Part shown: positions 62,427 to 64,000 of the stretch, one piece after another | Layout: each line of letters starts with the position of its first letter | Numbering within the stretch: the first letter of the stretch is position 1 | Assembly (NCBI RefSeq): GCF_014648435.1 | Contig: NZ_BMRC01000012.1 | Coordinates: 186,001 to 250,000, forward strand | Origin: Nonomuraea spiralis | GTDB lineage: Bacteria > Actinomycetota > Actinomycetes > Streptosporangiales > Streptosporangiaceae | Length of the DNA stretch: 64,000 nt | Direction: 5' to 3' | The notes under the pieces: generated by a model | Seen by the model: only the letters and a program-made list of their open reading frames with translations | Database searches by the model: none | What the model was told of the DNA's origin: nothing | Position numbers and translations under genes: made by a program

Positions 62427-63436
62427 GCCAGCCTCACTCTCGGGTCAACGACCGCGTAGAGCAGGTCGACGATCAGGTTGGCCAGGATGATGAAGGCCGC
62501 CGCGACGATCGTGACGCCCATCACCTGGGGAAGGTCGTTGTTGCTGATGGCGTCGACGGCGTACTTGCCGATGCCGGGCAGCGAGAAGGTGCTCTCGGTC
62601 AGGACGGCGCCGCCGAGCAGCAACCCCAGGTCGAGACCGAACATGGTGAGCACGGGGGTGAGCGTGGCCCTCAGCCCGTGTTTGAGCACCACCTTCCGCT
62701 CCGCCAGGCCCTTGGCCCTGGCCGTGCGGATGTAGTCCTCCGACATGGTCTCCAGCATGCCCGCCCGGGTGAGCCGGGCGTAGCCGGCGGCGTACAGGAA
62801 GGCGAGCGTCACCCAGGGCAGCATGAGGTTGTTGGCCCAGGTGAGCGGGTCTTCGCTGATCGGCACCCAGTCGGCCACGTCGCCGACCAGCCCTAGCTGG
62901 TCGCGGAAGATGGCCAGGGAGACGATGCCGGTGAAGAAGATCGGCAGCGAGACGCCGGCCAGGGCGATGCCCATGGACAGGCGGTCGAAGAAGCTGCCGC
63001 GGCGCAGCGCCGACAACACGCCGGTGGCCACACCGAAGATGACCCAGACGACTGCCGCGCCGAGCGCCAGCGACAACGTGATCGGCAGGCGGTTGAGCAG
63101 GTCGGGCAGGACCGGGTTCTGGGTGACGTAGCTGTAGCCGAAGCAGGGCGCCGGGCAGTGCTCGATGCCGGGGCCGTAGTTGCGGTCGACGCCGACGAAG
63201 ATGCCCTGCACGAAGCGGCCGTACTGGACCAGGATCGGGTCGTAGAAGCCCAGGCGCAGAGCCGTGTCGTGGATCACCTCGGCGTTGGCCGCCTTGCCCA
63301 CGTACCGGGAGGCCAGGTCGTCAGCGGACATCCCAGCGAGCCGAGGCACGAGGAAGAAGATGGCGAACGTCGCGATGCTCACCACGAAGAGCAGCATGAC
63401 GGCCGCTATCAACCGTCTGAGAATGTATGTGAACAC
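62423..63436 (-). CDS. Oligopeptide/dipeptide ABC transporter permease (DppB-like)
   Basis: A 337-residue permease with six membrane segments, the typical start (ILRRLIAAVMLLFVVSIATFAIFFLVP) and EAA loop (DYIRTARAKGLAERKVVLKHGLRATLTPVLT). A second permease (DppC) would be expected between this gene and the ATPases and is missing, so it must lie elsewhere. The outer loop between the first two segments is long and has a CPAPC pair. Confidence 0.93.
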   Translation of the reverse strand: MFTYILRRLIAAVMLLFVVSIATFAIFFLVPRLAGMSADDLASRYVGKAANAEVIHDTALRLGFYDPILVQYGRFVQGIFVGVDRNYGPGIEHCPAPCFGYSYVTQNPVLPDLLNRLPITLSLALGAAVVWVIFGVATGVLSALRRGSFFDRLSMGIALAGVSLPIFFTGIVSLAIFRDQLGLVGDVADWVPISEDPLTWANNLMLPWVTLAFLYAAGYARLTRAGMLETMSEDYIRTARAKGLAERKVVLKHGLRATLTPVLTMFGLDLGLLLGGAVLTESTFSLPGIGKYAVDAISNNDLPQVMGVTIVAAAFIILANLIVDLLYAVVDPRVRLA

Positions 63437-63529
63437 TGATCTCGGCCATGGCGGCCGGGCCTTGTGGGCCCGGCCGCCGAAGCCTTCACCTGCTTTCGGT
63501 ACGTGACGTTCCGGCAGTATGCGCCGTTG

Positions 63530-64000
63530 CTACTGGGTGCTCAGCGTGAGGAACTCGTACATGCCCCAGTTCTGGGAGACGAAGACGTTCTTCAGCGTCG
63601 GCGGCCGGTAGAACAGGCCATGCGCCCAGACGTAGGGGAGGATGAACGCCGACTCCATGACTTCCTTGTCGACGGCGGCCCAGATGGCGTTGCGCTTGCT
63701 CGCGTCGGTCTCGCCCGCGGCCTGGTCGATCAGCTCGTCGATCTTGGGGTCCTTCACGCCGAGGTTGGTGTTACCGGCGGGACGGATGACCCGGCTGTCG
63801 ACGATCTGCTGGAAGAAGCCGAAGCCCTCGGGGTAGTCGGCGCCCCAGCCGTAGACCATGAGGCCCAGGCCGTTCTTCTTGGCGAAGTCGGGCTTGCCGG
63901 CGTACAGCTTGAAGTAGTCACCCTGCGGGAAGCCCTTGAGCTCCAGCTTGATGCCCACGCGGCTGAGCGACTGCTGCAGCGCCTCGGCGGTCTGCTTCTC
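63530..64000 (-). CDS. Peptide ABC transporter substrate-binding protein (C-terminal fragment)
   Basis: The last 156 residues of a family 5 solute-binding protein (DppA/OppA type); the rest is beyond the right edge. The visible part includes YGWGADYPEGFGFFQQI, IDELIDQAAGETDASKRNAIW and ends with the usual ILPYVWAHGLFYRPPTLKNVFVSQNWGMYEF. It lies upstream of the permease gene and would capture peptides or a metal-peptide complex. Confidence 0.92.
   Translation of the reverse strand, partial: EKQTAEALQQSLSRVGIKLELKGFPQGDYFKLYAGKPDFAKKNGLGLMVYGWGADYPEGFGFFQQIVDSRVIRPAGNTNLGVKDPKIDELIDQAAGETDASKRNAIWAAVDKEVMESAFILPYVWAHGLFYRPPTLKNVFVSQNWGMYEFLTLSTQ

Overview
The window is high-GC DNA from a filamentous actinomycete. 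The Pup-proteasome genes, PafBC, frequent GTG starts, long chains of ATGA/GTGA stop-start overlaps and many small regulators point to Actinomycetia. Gene order and protein style suggest the Streptosporangiaceae (Nonomuraea-like), but that placement is inference. No tRNA, rRNA, CRISPR array, insertion sequence or phage gene was seen.

Layout. 1-5.8 kb: a ribose-type sugar ABC transporter (cut by the left edge) divergent from a TetR gene, then a CitE-like lyase and a class III CoA-transferase divergent from a GntR/FCD regulator. 5.9-9.2 kb: an unrecognised protein, a HAD hydrolase, a UTRA-type GntR with an apparently leaderless mRNA, a DedA membrane protein and a small membrane protein. 9.4-13.8 kb: a tightly overlapping four-gene operon (anchored solute-binding-like protein, TelA, solute-binding/VWA lipoprotein, XpaC-like protein); this is the best candidate for a poorly described system. 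13.8-19 kb: GH36 alpha-galactosidase, STAS protein, RNB ribonuclease, a 56-residue membrane protein and a TetR gene with two palindromes. 19.2-21.9 kb: an ABC exporter overlapping the gene of a 37-residue Trp/Arg/Cys-rich peptide, followed by a C-rich low-complexity stretch.

21.8-52.4 kb holds the Pup-proteasome neighbourhood: helY, a lipid kinase gene, tatC, tatA, pafC, pafB, then after several accessory genes pafA, prcA, prcB, pup, dop, mpa and trmI. The set is split. A complete sugar ABC importer plus a Y-family polymerase lies between prcB and pup, and an acyltransferase, a PLP ammonia-lyase and an orphan hypF lie between dop and mpa. The encoded proteins form one pathway: Pup (ending GGE) is ligated by PafA, removed by Dop, recognised and unfolded by Mpa (ending QYL) and degraded by PrcAB, while PafBC links the locus to DNA damage.

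52.4-64 kb: a tandem GNAT protein, a small GAF-like protein, an FHA protein with heptad repeats, a site-2 protease with CBS domains, a RecB-family nuclease, a two-component system and an oligopeptide ABC importer cut by the right edge. At least nine genes across the window show a TANNNT-like -10 box 6-7 nt before the start codon with no Shine-Dalgarno, the usual sign of leaderless transcripts in actinomycetes.
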